NCBI GenBank assembly: GCA_012955965.1
Contig: JABBZI010000027.1
Span: 1 to 53,960 of the forward strand
DNA from: Clostridioides difficile
GTDB lineage: Bacteria > Bacillota > Clostridia > Peptostreptococcales > Peptostreptococcaceae
DNA: 53,960 nucleotides
Direction of reading: 5' to 3'
The notes under the pieces were generated by a model. The model searched no databases, was not told the origin of the DNA, and saw nothing but the letters and a program-made list of their open reading frames with translations. Within the stretch, counting starts at the first letter, position 1; every line of letters begins with the position of its first letter. Shown here piece after piece: positions 1 through 9,755 of the stretch. Both the position numbers and the translations under genes were made by a program.

Positions 1-2
1 GT

Positions 3-737
3 CAATATATAAAATTACCTAAACTTGGTATGGTTAAAGTAAGGGATAAACAAGTACCTCAAGGGAGAATACTTAATGCTACTGTATCCAAAGAACCAAG
101 TGGTAAATATTATGTATCATTATGCTGTACTGATATAGATATTAAAGCATTTGAAAATACTAATAATCAGATAGGTTTAGATTTAGGAATTAAAGAATTT
201 TGTATCTCAAGTTGTGGAGACTTTATAGAAAATCCTAAATATCTTCAGAAGTCATTAAACAAACTTGCTAAATTACAAAGAAAATTATCAAGAAAAACAA
301 TTGGTAGTTTAAATAGAAATAAAGCAAGGTTAAAAGTTGCAAGACTTCAAGAACATATAGCTAATCGTCGAGAGGATTTTCTACAAAAACTATCTACTAA
401 ATTAATACGAGAGAATGATATTATTTGCATAGAGGATTTACAAGTAAAGAATATGACTAAAAATCATAAACTATCTCGCTTAATTTCTGATGTGTCATGG
501 TCAGAATTTGTCCGTCAATTAGAATACAAGGCTAATTGGTATGGTAGACAAATTGTAAAAGTAGGTAAATTCTTTGCAAGTTCACAAATATGTAATAAAT
601 GTGGGTACAAAAATGAGGAAATGAAGAATTTAAGTATAAGAGAATGGATTTGTCCTTGTTGTAATGTAACTCACGATAGAGATATAAATGCAAGTATAAA
701 TATACTAAAAGAAGGACTAAGACTAATAACAGTTTAA
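3..737 (+). CDS. tnpB: TnpB RNA-guided nuclease (IS200/IS605 family), 5' end outside window
   Basis: This is the C-terminal 244 residues of a TnpB protein; the frame is open to the window edge, so the first roughly 130-150 residues of a usual 360-400 residue TnpB are missing here. The RuvC-like active site is complete: Asp in DLGIKEF, Glu in ICIEDLQ and Asp in HDRDINAS. The zinc finger between them has CNKCG and CPCC. The family makes RNA-guided double-strand breaks next to a target-adjacent motif and helps the transposon persist; transposition itself needs TnpA, not seen here. The intact catalytic residues and uninterrupted frame suggest an active protein. The downstream non-coding end probably supplies its guide RNA. 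Confidence 0.9.
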   Translation, partial: QYIKLPKLGMVKVRDKQVPQGRILNATVSKEPSGKYYVSLCCTDIDIKAFENTNNQIGLDLGIKEFCISSCGDFIENPKYLQKSLNKLAKLQRKLSRKTIGSLNRNKARLKVARLQEHIANRREDFLQKLSTKLIRENDIICIEDLQVKNMTKNHKLSRLISDVSWSEFVRQLEYKANWYGRQIVKVGKFFASSQICNKCGYKNEEMKNLSIREWICPCCNVTHDRDINASINILKEGLRLITV

Positions 738-863
738 AATAAATAACTTATGTAAGAACCGTAGGAACTACGGGGATAGCTTGTGGAGAATTGGTAAGAC
801 ATATTTTAGTATGCAAAATTCTATGAAGCAGGAACCCTGTGACTTTAGTCATGGGAGGTTCAG
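738..863 (+). ncRNA. Putative omega RNA / right end of the IS605-type element
   Basis: The non-coding tail after tnpB has a perfect 6-bp hairpin (759-764 with 768-773, loop GAA) and a longer one near the end (836-843 with 848-855, loop TTTA, extended outward by AACC/GGTT at 833-860). In this family the 3' end of tnpB plus the right end forms the guide RNA scaffold, and the guide is read from flanking DNA just past the end, here starting near 864. Folding is read by eye; the RNA itself is inferred. Confidence 0.5.
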
Positions 864-2429
864 ATTATATATGATGAAAAATATGTAATTGGAGAAAATG
901 AAATAAAATTTGTTATTGAATACAATGATATTAAAATTGTAGAAGAAAAAGTATATCATCATAGACAAGGAATTGATGAGAATACAGTATTCTTTCTAAA
1001 TGGAACAGATATAATAGATAGAAGTTATAATCCGAAAGTTATAAATAATAATGGAGTAACAATGTCTGATGGTGGTAAATTTGATAAATTTTACAATATG
1101 AAATCTGGATATCTACAAATACAAAATTTTAATCCTCATTTTAGAAACTTTTCAATAGAGTTTTATTTGAAGTTCAATGAAAAAAATATTGGTCCAAGTG
1201 CGTTATTTGATACTAGAGATACTTCCTTCCAGGATGGTTATTTAATTTATACAGAATATAATGAATTGCGTTTCTATCTTAGTTCTTCTTCATATTCTTA
1301 TATAGATTATTCAAGTTTTGATAAAAATATTTATCATCATTTTGTCTTTGAATTTAAAGATTCTAAGTATATTAAGATTTATCACAATGGGAAGCTAAAA
1401 AAAACAGATACTTTATCTGAATTATCACAAAAACATCCAAGTAACAATATATACATGTCAAAAGGTTGCGATGGAAGCAATAGTTTTTTTTCTCATGAAT
1501 TAAGTATGTTTATGATTTCTAATGTAAATAGATATAATGAAGAGTTCATACCAACAAATACCATCTATTCTTATGAACCTACACTAAAAGCAAATCAAGT
1601 ATCTGAAAGCCAATTAGTCTTATCGATATATGACAAATCTAATATAATGAATAAGCTAGAAATTTTTATAAATGGAACATTAAAAGAAACTATAGTTGAT
1701 GATTTTAACAATATTAACTTTAATTTATTATTAGATGATTATAGTGATGGTTTTAATGAATTTGAATTACTAATGACATTCAATAATATTAAGCGTATTA
1801 TAAAAAAATTAAAAATTTATAAAAATAAAGAAAAGTTAATACTTACAAGTAAATATTTTGAAATTAAAAAAGTTCTATTTGATAAAGCATATACTCATTT
1901 TAAACCTTTCTTTTTAGGTCGTGGAAGTGTTAATGTTTTGTATTCAACAAATGATAATGAATTTACCTACTGCGATATTAATACTTTTACACAAATAAAT
2001 TCAAATAATATAAAATTAATGTTCTTGATGGATTCAGATGCTATAATTTATGCCTATAAAATTTATGTGAAAGATTGTATTGATACAAGTATCATTAACT
2101 TTGATGAAGTTTTACCTCCACCAAACAACATAGATAAATTCCCAATAGCTGGTGGTGGAGGACTTAGTGAAGAACTATTTGATGCAATAAAAAGTAATTT
2201 TGATATTTTAAACAATAAAATAATAGAAGAACAAAAATATATAAAAGATATAAACGATAGAATTATCTCAGTAGAAGATAAAGTATATGATATTGAATTT
2301 GATGTAGACGAATATCATAAGAATTCTGGTTTAAAATATAATCGACTAACTGATACTCTTATTGATGATAGATATATAAAACAATTAATAGATTGTGAAT
2401 TAGATATTACTAATGACAGTGTTACATAG
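864..2429 (+). CDS. LamG-domain tail adhesin, 5' end displaced by the IS insertion
   Basis: The frame is open from the IS junction; an internal ATG at 1062 could start a shorter protein but has no convincing ribosome binding site, and clearly homologous sequence lies upstream of it. Order of parts: end of an Ig-like domain (864-960), a LamG/concanavalin-like domain (about 1080-1560), another Ig-like domain (1560-1840), a beta module shared with the genes at 4684 and 8068 (1840-2110), a Pro/Gly linker (PPPNN...AGGGG) and a coiled-coil tail. LamG folds commonly bind glycans or proteins. Probably a surface-binding fibre of the particle. Whether full-length protein is made depends on the insertion being spliced or excised. 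Confidence 0.65.
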   Translation: MIYDEKYVIGENEIKFVIEYNDIKIVEEKVYHHRQGIDENTVFFLNGTDIIDRSYNPKVINNNGVTMSDGGKFDKFYNMKSGYLQIQNFNPHFRNFSIEFYLKFNEKNIGPSALFDTRDTSFQDGYLIYTEYNELRFYLSSSSYSYIDYSSFDKNIYHHFVFEFKDSKYIKIYHNGKLKKTDTLSELSQKHPSNNIYMSKGCDGSNSFFSHELSMFMISNVNRYNEEFIPTNTIYSYEPTLKANQVSESQLVLSIYDKSNIMNKLEIFINGTLKETIVDDFNNINFNLLLDDYSDGFNEFELLMTFNNIKRIIKKLKIYKNKEKLILTSKYFEIKKVLFDKAYTHFKPFFLGRGSVNVLYSTNDNEFTYCDINTFTQINSNNIKLMFLMDSDAIIYAYKIYVKDCIDTSIINFDEVLPPPNNIDKFPIAGGGGLSEELFDAIKSNFDILNNKIIEEQKYIKDINDRIISVEDKVYDIEFDVDEYHKNSGLKYNRLTDTLIDDRYIKQLIDCELDITNDSVT

Positions 2430-2444
2430 AAAGAAGGTAAATAA

Positions 2445-4682
2445 ATGGCTACAGTTGGTGAACAATTACTACAACCAGAAGAGGGCTGGAAAAGAATTGA
2501 TAATATTAACAATAGTTTTAAATATATAGGGTTATGGAAAAAAGACACAAGTATAGGTCTTTATAATAACACAGGAATGTTCATACCAGAAAATGCTACT
2601 GTAGAAGAAGTAAATTCAAGCTATATCAAATTTGCTTTTTATGGCTCAAAAATAAGAATTTTTCATTCTAGATATCCCAGTCATTCATCTAATATGAAAT
2701 GTACCATAGATGATATTAAATATGAAATTTATTCTACTCATGGAGAAACTACAAGGCAATATCTTGCTTTTGAAAAAATGAACTTAGAAAAGAAAATTCA
2801 TATAGTAAGGATTGAAAGCAATGATAGTGTTAGGTTTGATTTTGATTGTATAGATATAGATGAAGATGGATATATGATTGATTTAATTGAAACTAAATTA
2901 ACGAAAAAATCTACATTAGAATCTATGCAAATAGGAGATATAATTTCTTGTAGATATATAGCTCCTATTTCTGGAAAGGTAGGATATTTTTCAGAACTTG
3001 GAATTTGTAATTGTGAAGGGATAGATGTAGATACTTCATCAGATACACCAGATGGAAAGTTTTATTTTATAAAAGTTGATGATAATAAATTTATTGCTGA
3101 TAGAAATGTTCAATCATCTATTTCATGGAATGAATTAAATAAAAGTAAATTAACTTGTAAAATGTTTTCTCCAAATTCTTTAGTATTTGATGGTAAATCA
3201 TCATATGTAAGTGTACCTATAGAAAAAATTAAGACTACTAAAGAGATAACAATAAAAATAAGAGTATATTTAGAAGACTGGACAGTTGGAGAAGAACATA
3301 GGTTTTTTAGTTGTACACAACTTGGAGGTTATGCATGTTGTTATGTTCCAAAAGATAGATATCTTAGAATAGAGATTGCGACAGATCATCCTAATTCTCC
3401 AACTTTATATTTTATTTCTGGATTTAATATTGATTCATCTAACAATGGATGGAAGACTTTTTATATACTATATAATGGAGAATCAGTTAAAGTATATGAC
3501 GAAATAACTTTAAAATTGGATGAAAAACGAAATGGTACTATCATATATGGAAGTACAAATCATTTGGTATTAGGTGCAGAACCAGGAAGAGGTTTTTCTG
3601 TAGAATCAGGTACTCGTTTGACTGGAAAAATATCAGAGTTTGCAATATGGGATAAAGCAATAGACCCAGTAACTATAGAAGATAATCTGACTGGTAGTGA
3701 AGAAAATCTAATTTGTCTACTAAAATCTACTAATGCAATTGGAGACAATCTTTATGATTTATCACCAACTAAAAATACTGCAACTATTAGTAATTGTGTA
3801 AAAGAATATGGATATATTAATGATTATTATTATACTATTCCAAATGGAGGAATAGCATATAATGATGATATAACTGTGTCTTTTCCAAAGAAAGCTTTAA
3901 AGTCAAATGAAGGTGATGACTACATTATAAAAGAAAGTGGAGTATTACAAGGGATATATTTTGGATATTTAGCATTTAATAAAACGACTGTAAATGCAGA
4001 TGATTGTTGGCATAGTCCCATGGATAATAATCCATATATTATGATATCGTCAAAAAAAGATAAAATAATTTCAAGTGGTTTTAGATTAACGAATAGAAAT
4101 TGTCCTTCATCTATTATGCCTCCAGCCTTTTGTATTGTATATGGAAGCAATGGCAATGAAGAATTTGAAAAAGTATATGAATCATCAGATTTTCCAACAA
4201 CGAATAGAGAAACTTCTTATCATTATTTTGATTCACAAGTCGAATATTTATGTTATAAATTTAGCTTTATTGGTGTAGGAACTTCGGTAGCTATAGGTGA
4301 ATTAGAACTTTTCAAAGAATATGAATATAAAAATACATCTTCAAGTCTAATTAATAAAAACCAAGGCGGTTGGCCAATAGAAAATGATTGGGACAAATAT
4401 ATAAGAAATAGTGATTTAAAAGAAAAGATAATAGCAGGTGATAATTACATATGGAACTATCACAATATAGTTTCTTTATGTAAAGAGAAAGTTACTACAG
4501 AATTAAAAGACATTAATAATGAAAACTTAGGAGTTCCAAGTGGAAATATATTGATACCAATTCGTGGGAGAACTGAAGGTATTGATGATTTGTCATCAAA
4601 AAGATTTAATATATGTTTATCTTCATCTGTTGCTAAAAATATAGGTTTCAGACCTATGTTAATTACAGAGGGAGGGGAATAG
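2445..4682 (+). CDS. Modular tail adhesin with LamG and F5/8-type C domains
   Basis: A 745-residue protein starting at an ATG behind AGAAGG. Residues 1-140 are the GWKR domain, ending in DCIDIDEDGY, also found in the genes at 6056 and 8068. Residues 155-235 are the first half of a domain that begins IGDIISCRY. A LamG domain (about 244-450) and an F5/8-type C domain (about 464-628, with CWHS and YHYFDS) are inserted before the second half, from GGWP (about 640) to GFRPML (734). There is no signal peptide, which fits assembly in the cytoplasm on a phage-like particle. The role in receptor binding is inferred from the domains. It is followed one base later by the next gene. Confidence 0.7.
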   Translation: MATVGEQLLQPEEGWKRIDNINNSFKYIGLWKKDTSIGLYNNTGMFIPENATVEEVNSSYIKFAFYGSKIRIFHSRYPSHSSNMKCTIDDIKYEIYSTHGETTRQYLAFEKMNLEKKIHIVRIESNDSVRFDFDCIDIDEDGYMIDLIETKLTKKSTLESMQIGDIISCRYIAPISGKVGYFSELGICNCEGIDVDTSSDTPDGKFYFIKVDDNKFIADRNVQSSISWNELNKSKLTCKMFSPNSLVFDGKSSYVSVPIEKIKTTKEITIKIRVYLEDWTVGEEHRFFSCTQLGGYACCYVPKDRYLRIEIATDHPNSPTLYFISGFNIDSSNNGWKTFYILYNGESVKVYDEITLKLDEKRNGTIIYGSTNHLVLGAEPGRGFSVESGTRLTGKISEFAIWDKAIDPVTIEDNLTGSEENLICLLKSTNAIGDNLYDLSPTKNTATISNCVKEYGYINDYYYTIPNGGIAYNDDITVSFPKKALKSNEGDDYIIKESGVLQGIYFGYLAFNKTTVNADDCWHSPMDNNPYIMISSKKDKIISSGFRLTNRNCPSSIMPPAFCIVYGSNGNEEFEKVYESSDFPTTNRETSYHYFDSQVEYLCYKFSFIGVGTSVAIGELELFKEYEYKNTSSSLINKNQGGWPIENDWDKYIRNSDLKEKIIAGDNYIWNYHNIVSLCKEKVTTELKDINNENLGVPSGNILIPIRGRTEGIDDLSSKRFNICLSSSVAKNIGFRPMLITEGGE

Positions 4683-4683
4683 T

Positions 4684-6054
4684 ATGGATAGTGTAGGAAA
4701 TACTTCGCTACAATTAGAACAAAACAACTCAATCGAAAATATTCAAATTGGAGAGTATATATCTTGTGATTACACTTATGAGGATGGTTTTTCAAACTTT
4801 GGAACAGGAGAAACATTAAATTTTATCTGTGTTGAACACAGTTTAAAACAAAATATATTAATATCAGATACAATAATTCCGAATTTAAGCTTTGACGAAA
4901 TAAATGATAAAGGATTTATTTATGGTAATATATTAGAAAATCAATCCTCTAAAACTTATGTCTGTATTATAAAATCAATTACAGATAGCCCATATAATGA
5001 TAGTTACTTACATTCAGAATACGATAAATATATTTTAAATAGCACTTTAAATGACTTAATTATTGCTGGAGACAAAGATATATGGCATCATAATTTAGCA
5101 TCCATAACTGACACTTTTTCTGATTCAGATAATACTAAAGTGACAATTAGAGGTGGTACAAGCTCAAATTCATATAATGTAGTAAGTACATCTACTAAAA
5201 ATAATACAAGTGGGTTTAGACCAGTTTTAATTGCCAATAGCATATACTTATATCCAGAATTTGATATTGATTATACTTTTGGAGAATGGAATGGAATTAT
5301 AAGTCTAACAAATATATTACTAGATAAAACAATAGAAACACCAAAAGTGAAGATGAAAATAACAAATAAAAATAATATAGAAATATTACAGACAGACTCA
5401 TTAGATGTAAATGAAGGTAATTTAAATTTAGATATAAGCAATGTTGACTTGTTAAATGGACTGAATTTACTAGAAATTATTATAGAAGATGAAAATAATT
5501 ATGTCTCAAATCCTAAAACTATAAAAGTATTTAAACACAATAAAGGCATGATTCAATGTTATAAAATAATTTTAACTGATAATATATCATTTGATAAAGA
5601 ATATAAAGATATGAAAGTTAAATTAAAATCTACAGGTTCAATTATTGGAATTTATACTATAGATAATATTAATTACAATGTTTTTGACATAAATTCTATT
5701 TTTAACATAAATTCAAATAACGTTAATCTACTATTATTAATGGATAAAGATACTGTTTTAAATGCATATAAATTAATCTGTGATGATATTGAACCAATTA
5801 ATTTTGATAATACTGAATTAAATCCACTTCCTCCATATGGCGAAGGAGGCTCAGAGTCTGTAAACAAAGAAGAGATAGTGAAAATAGTAAATGAAATTGT
5901 AAATCAGAAAATTGATTTAATAAATAAAAATCTAAATATATCTGATTTAAAAATTCAATTAAAATATGATAAAGAATTAAATCTTTCAGCTAATTATACA
6001 TCTAACCATTATATAGACACTAAGCTCGATACATTAGAAAGAGAAGGTGAATAA
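4684..6054 (+). CDS. Modular tail adhesin with GFRPxL domain, Ig-like domain and coiled coil
   Basis: A 456-residue protein. Unlike its neighbours it lacks the N-terminal GWKR domain and starts directly with the IGEYISCDY...GFRPVL domain (about 21-185), here uninterrupted. An Ig-like domain follows (about 190-290), then the beta module shared with the genes at 864 and 8068 (ending in the LLMDKD motif), a Pro/Gly-rich linker (PLPPYGEGG) and a helical tail with the VNEIVNQKI motif. The tail probably trimerises or docks the protein on the particle. It sits one base after the previous gene, so the two may be made together as a pair. Function is inferred. Confidence 0.65.
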   Translation: MDSVGNTSLQLEQNNSIENIQIGEYISCDYTYEDGFSNFGTGETLNFICVEHSLKQNILISDTIIPNLSFDEINDKGFIYGNILENQSSKTYVCIIKSITDSPYNDSYLHSEYDKYILNSTLNDLIIAGDKDIWHHNLASITDTFSDSDNTKVTIRGGTSSNSYNVVSTSTKNNTSGFRPVLIANSIYLYPEFDIDYTFGEWNGIISLTNILLDKTIETPKVKMKITNKNNIEILQTDSLDVNEGNLNLDISNVDLLNGLNLLEIIIEDENNYVSNPKTIKVFKHNKGMIQCYKIILTDNISFDKEYKDMKVKLKSTGSIIGIYTIDNINYNVFDINSIFNINSNNVNLLLLMDKDTVLNAYKLICDDIEPINFDNTELNPLPPYGEGGSESVNKEEIVKIVNEIVNQKIDLINKNLNISDLKIQLKYDKELNLSANYTSNHYIDTKLDTLEREGE

Positions 6055-6055
6055 T

Positions 6056-8068
6056 ATGACCAGCACTGGAAGTATACCTATTCAAACAAAAACTGGTTGG
6101 AAAAGATATGACGATGATTATAAAGATATATTGTATTCTAAACATTACAAGAGAACATCTTTAGGTACATGTTATGGTGGTTCATGTTCATATGTTATTG
6201 ATGCCCCTTATGATGAAACTAATATTAATTTTACATTTATTGGGACAAGGATAAGATTGTTTTGTGTTAAGTTTAATGATAGGTCTGATGTAGTTGATAT
6301 CGATATTGATGGTGCAATTGAACAATTCAGTACAAAAGACAATAGTGGCAATATTTCTATAGCGGTATATGAAAAGTTAGGATTAGAAAATAAAATACAT
6401 AATGTTAAAATTTCTATAAATAAAAAAAGTCAATCTGTTCACTTCTTATTTGATTGTGTAGATATAGACGAAGATGGATATATCTTATCACCAATAGAAG
6501 GTAGATTAACTCAACGAACTTCAATAGAAGATATGGAAATAGGAGATATAATATCTTGTAGATATACTGCTTCTACTGCTGGAAAAATAGGAGATTTTTC
6601 AGAATTAGGAAATTGTAATGGTGATGAAATTCCAAGGGATTTATCAAGTTCAATACCAGATGGAAAATTCTTTTTTGTTAAAATAGATGACAATAAATTA
6701 ATAGCAGATAGGAATATACAAAACAATATATCTTGGAATCAGATTAATGGTAATTTAGACATATTTTATAAAGAAAAAATATTTCCTCTGAATATTTGTG
6801 AAAGTGATGAAACAGATGAATATGTTTTAAAAGCTAGTAGTGTGTATAATGAGAGATTTGCATACAAAGCTTTTGGGAGTAAACTAGGATGGCATAGTAA
6901 AGGTACTGGCTACCCACACACTTTACAAGTTACTTTCAAAACTCAACCTCAAAAAATAAATTTTTATAAATTTCATTTTGGAAATAGTGAACAATACCCA
7001 CAATCTGCAACTGAATGGACTATAGAAGCTAGTAATGATGAATTAAATTGGGTTGTTTTACATACAGTTAAAGAAAATCCAGCTCCAAAACATGATCAAA
7101 TTAAAAATTATATATTTAAAAATGAAAATTTTTATAAACATTATCGAATAAAAATAACAAATTCAAATTCAGTTGATAAAAGTGTAGCCATAAAATGTTT
7201 AGATTTCTTTTATAAAGAATTTTCTATGTGTTTACCAGATGGAGGAGTAGCATATAATAACGATATAACAGTATCTTTCCCTAAAAAAGCTTTAACTTCA
7301 AATGAAAGTGATGATTATATTTTAGAACAAAGTTCAACATACAGTTCAGGACTTCTTGCGTATTTAGCTTTCAACAAAACAAATATAGATTCTAATGACT
7401 GTTGGCATAGTAATTCTGAAGCTAATCCATATATAAAAATATCATCGAAAAAAGAAAAAATATCAGCTAGTGGATTTATGTTAACTAATAGAAATTGTCC
7501 TGGATCCATCCAATCTCCAGCCTCTTGTATTGTATATGGAAGCAATGATAATACAATTTTTGAAAAGATATATGAAACTCAAAATCTCCCATCAACCAAT
7601 AATGCAACTTCTTATCATTACTTTAATTCACAAGTGGAGTATTTACACTACAAATTTAATTTTACAAGAACAGATTCTTATGTAGCTATAGGAGAATTAG
7701 AAATACTTAAAGAGTATGAGTATAAAGATTCTTCTTCAAGTTTAGTTAACAAAAATCAAGGAGGTTGGCCAACCGTTAATGATTGGGATACATATATATG
7801 GAAAAGTAATTTGGATGGAAAGATAGAGGCTGGTGACAATAATATATGGAATTATAAATATCTTGCATCTTTAGCAGATAACATTGCGATTTTATCAGTT
7901 GTAGATGTATGGGGAACAAGACCAAATGGAGTCTCAATTGTTGTTAGGGGATATAATGATCAATTCGTAAATGATAGTAGTCCTAAAAGGTATGGTATAA
8001 TAAATAATGCCTATACGGCTTCTAATGTAGGATTTAGACCTATGTTAGTAATAGGTGGTGATATATAA
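6056..8068 (+). CDS. Modular tail adhesin with two F5/8-type C domains
   Basis: I use the ATG at 6056, six bases after GAAGGTG; a GTG at 6047 is in frame but overlaps that ribosome binding site. About 670 residues: GWKR domain (1-141, ending DCVDIDEDGY), first half of the split domain (about 155-228), two F5/8-type C domains in tandem (about 235-390 and 395-560; the second closely resembles that in the gene at 2445), then GGWP (568) to GFRPML. Compared with that neighbour, LamG is replaced by another discoidin-like module at the same place. Probably a glycan- or surface-binding fibre; inferred from domains only. Confidence 0.7.
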   Translation: MTSTGSIPIQTKTGWKRYDDDYKDILYSKHYKRTSLGTCYGGSCSYVIDAPYDETNINFTFIGTRIRLFCVKFNDRSDVVDIDIDGAIEQFSTKDNSGNISIAVYEKLGLENKIHNVKISINKKSQSVHFLFDCVDIDEDGYILSPIEGRLTQRTSIEDMEIGDIISCRYTASTAGKIGDFSELGNCNGDEIPRDLSSSIPDGKFFFVKIDDNKLIADRNIQNNISWNQINGNLDIFYKEKIFPLNICESDETDEYVLKASSVYNERFAYKAFGSKLGWHSKGTGYPHTLQVTFKTQPQKINFYKFHFGNSEQYPQSATEWTIEASNDELNWVVLHTVKENPAPKHDQIKNYIFKNENFYKHYRIKITNSNSVDKSVAIKCLDFFYKEFSMCLPDGGVAYNNDITVSFPKKALTSNESDDYILEQSSTYSSGLLAYLAFNKTNIDSNDCWHSNSEANPYIKISSKKEKISASGFMLTNRNCPGSIQSPASCIVYGSNDNTIFEKIYETQNLPSTNNATSYHYFNSQVEYLHYKFNFTRTDSYVAIGELEILKEYEYKDSSSSLVNKNQGGWPTVNDWDTYIWKSNLDGKIEAGDNNIWNYKYLASLADNIAILSVVDVWGTRPNGVSIVVRGYNDQFVNDSSPKRYGIINNAYTASNVGFRPMLVIGGDI

Positions 8069-9561
8069 TGGCTATTATAGGTGAAAGATTACCAGAACCA
8101 GAAACAGGTTGGAAAAGATATGATGAATCAAAAATACGATCTATAAATAAAAACTGTAGTTCAGAGTCTAATAGTACTTATTATGGAGGCTCAAGCACTT
8201 TACTTAAAAGTACTGATAGCAGTTATAAATTCAAATTTTATGGAAATAAGTTAAGACTTATATCAGATAAAAATTCAAATAGACCAAAAGACAATACCAA
8301 GATAACTATTGATGGAATTGAATATATAGCTAATTCATATAACAGTCAACCTATTTCACAGGTACTTGCAATTAGTTTAGAAAATCTAGAAAATTCTATA
8401 CATGAAGTTGTAATATCACCTGTTAAAGAAGGATTTGTGGTTGTTGATTGTATAGATATAAATGAAGATGGATATATTGCTGATTTACCTTTAGAAAAAA
8501 ATAGAATTATTAATGTAATAAAAGTTGGAGAATACATTTCATGTAATTACACTTATAATAATGGTTTCACAGATTTTTATAGTGGGACAGACATGAATTT
8601 TATTTGTGTAAATCATACAGATAGAGAATCAATATTAATATCTGATAAAGTCTTTCCTAATTTGTCTTTTGATGAAATAAATCAAAAAGGATTTATTTAT
8701 GGTAATGAATTAGATAATCAGCCTTACCCTCACAATGTATTAATAGTGCGTTCATTAACTGGTGGTTCTAACAATAATGCTTTATCTGAATATGATAAGT
8801 ATATTGTAAATTCAGATTTAAATGGACTAATAACTCCAGGAGATAAAACTATTTGGAATTGGGGCATTTGTAGTATAACAAGCTCTATATCAGCATCTGA
8901 TAATTCTAAAATAATAACTAGAGGGTATTCTAGTTTAACAAACTATTCAACAAATAATACTTTTAATAACAAGGGACCAACATTTGGGTTTAGACCAGTA
9001 TTAATTATTAAACATTCATATATATTTCCAATATTTGATATAAATTATTTTGGATATATTAATAATTGTTTTAATATAACTAATATAATTTTAGATGTCT
9101 CAATAAAAAAACCTAAAGCAATAATAGAGATAATAAATATAAATAATTCTCATACTTTAGTATCTACTGATTTAATAGATATTGTAAATGGTTCCTTAAG
9201 TGTAGACTATGCGTTTAATAAAAATGATTTTATATTAAATGAGAAAAATGAACTAAAGATTACTTTAATTGATGAAAATAATTTTAGTTCATTTATAAAA
9301 ATAAATACATTTCCTACTGAAGATAAACTTTTTATATTTAATTATTCAATAACTTCCACTGTAATTGAAAATAAATATAAAAAAGATAGAATGATTATTT
9401 GTGCAAGTATAAAAGACAATTACAATATTTTATATTTAAATAATGATAAATACATATCAGTAAATCTTGAAGAATTTATCAATGTAAGCCAAAGTACCAA
9501 GTTGAAATTCTTATTAGATAAAAGCTCTAGTTTAATGTCTTATGGAGTAGCATTTATATAA
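8068..9561 (+). CDS. Modular tail adhesin with uninterrupted GFRPxL domain, 3' truncated
   Basis: The ATG overlaps the previous stop by one base. A 497-residue protein with a GWKR domain (1-134), the complete IGEYISCNY...GFRPVL domain (about 148-312) without inserted modules, an Ig-like domain, and the shared beta module ending at LDKSS. It then stops abruptly at FI, without the Pro/Gly linker and coiled coil that follow in the gene at 4684. A remnant of that tail lies just after the stop codon, in the same frame, so this is probably a shortened version. If the tail is needed for docking, the protein may be defective or depend on a partner. Confidence 0.65.
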   Translation: MAIIGERLPEPETGWKRYDESKIRSINKNCSSESNSTYYGGSSTLLKSTDSSYKFKFYGNKLRLISDKNSNRPKDNTKITIDGIEYIANSYNSQPISQVLAISLENLENSIHEVVISPVKEGFVVVDCIDINEDGYIADLPLEKNRIINVIKVGEYISCNYTYNNGFTDFYSGTDMNFICVNHTDRESILISDKVFPNLSFDEINQKGFIYGNELDNQPYPHNVLIVRSLTGGSNNNALSEYDKYIVNSDLNGLITPGDKTIWNWGICSITSSISASDNSKIITRGYSSLTNYSTNNTFNNKGPTFGFRPVLIIKHSYIFPIFDINYFGYINNCFNITNIILDVSIKKPKAIIEIININNSHTLVSTDLIDIVNGSLSVDYAFNKNDFILNEKNELKITLIDENNFSSFIKINTFPTEDKLFIFNYSITSTVIENKYKKDRMIICASIKDNYNILYLNNDKYISVNLEEFINVSQSTKLKFLLDKSSSLMSYGVAFI

Positions 9562-9731
9562 GAAGCAATTAACATTATAATAAATGAAATTTTAAATAAG
9601 AAAATAATTATTATGGGGAGTAAATAAAATTTAATCTAAAACTTACAAAATAGATATAAGTAATAGTATATTAAATAATGTCAAGATACATAGTGTATTT
9701 AACTAATCTTAAAGAATTATAACAAATAAAG
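9562..9731 (+). other. Spacer with in-frame remnant of a lost coiled-coil tail
   Basis: From 9562 to 9627 the frame of the preceding gene continues past its stop codon and reads EAINIIINEILNKKI before another stop. This resembles EEIVKIVNEIVNQKI in the tail of the gene at 4684. It is most simply what is left after a deletion removed the linker. The rest, to the sheath gene, shows no terminator and no convincing promoter. Confidence 0.45.
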
Positions 9732-9755
9732 ATGCTTAAAAGGAATTTAATAAAC

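Larger units (their letters stand above)
1..863 (+). mobile_element. 3' part of an IS200/IS605-family element (possible IStron)
   Basis: The window opens inside a TnpB coding region, followed by a structured non-coding right end with hairpins at 759-773 and 833-860. The left end and any tnpA lie outside the window. The element ends around 860-863: from 864 on, the reading frame encodes an Ig-like/LamG tail protein that continues to 2429, so the element sits inside that gene. The exact boundary cannot be fixed without the left flank. In clostridia, tnpB-bearing elements can be fused to a group I intron (IStrons); nothing in the visible part proves or excludes this. Confidence 0.8.

Noticed and set aside
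4460-4816. Minus-strand reading frame of 118 codons across the 2445/4684 gene junction
   Set aside because: It overlaps two clear plus-strand genes and has no ribosome site or recognisable domain.
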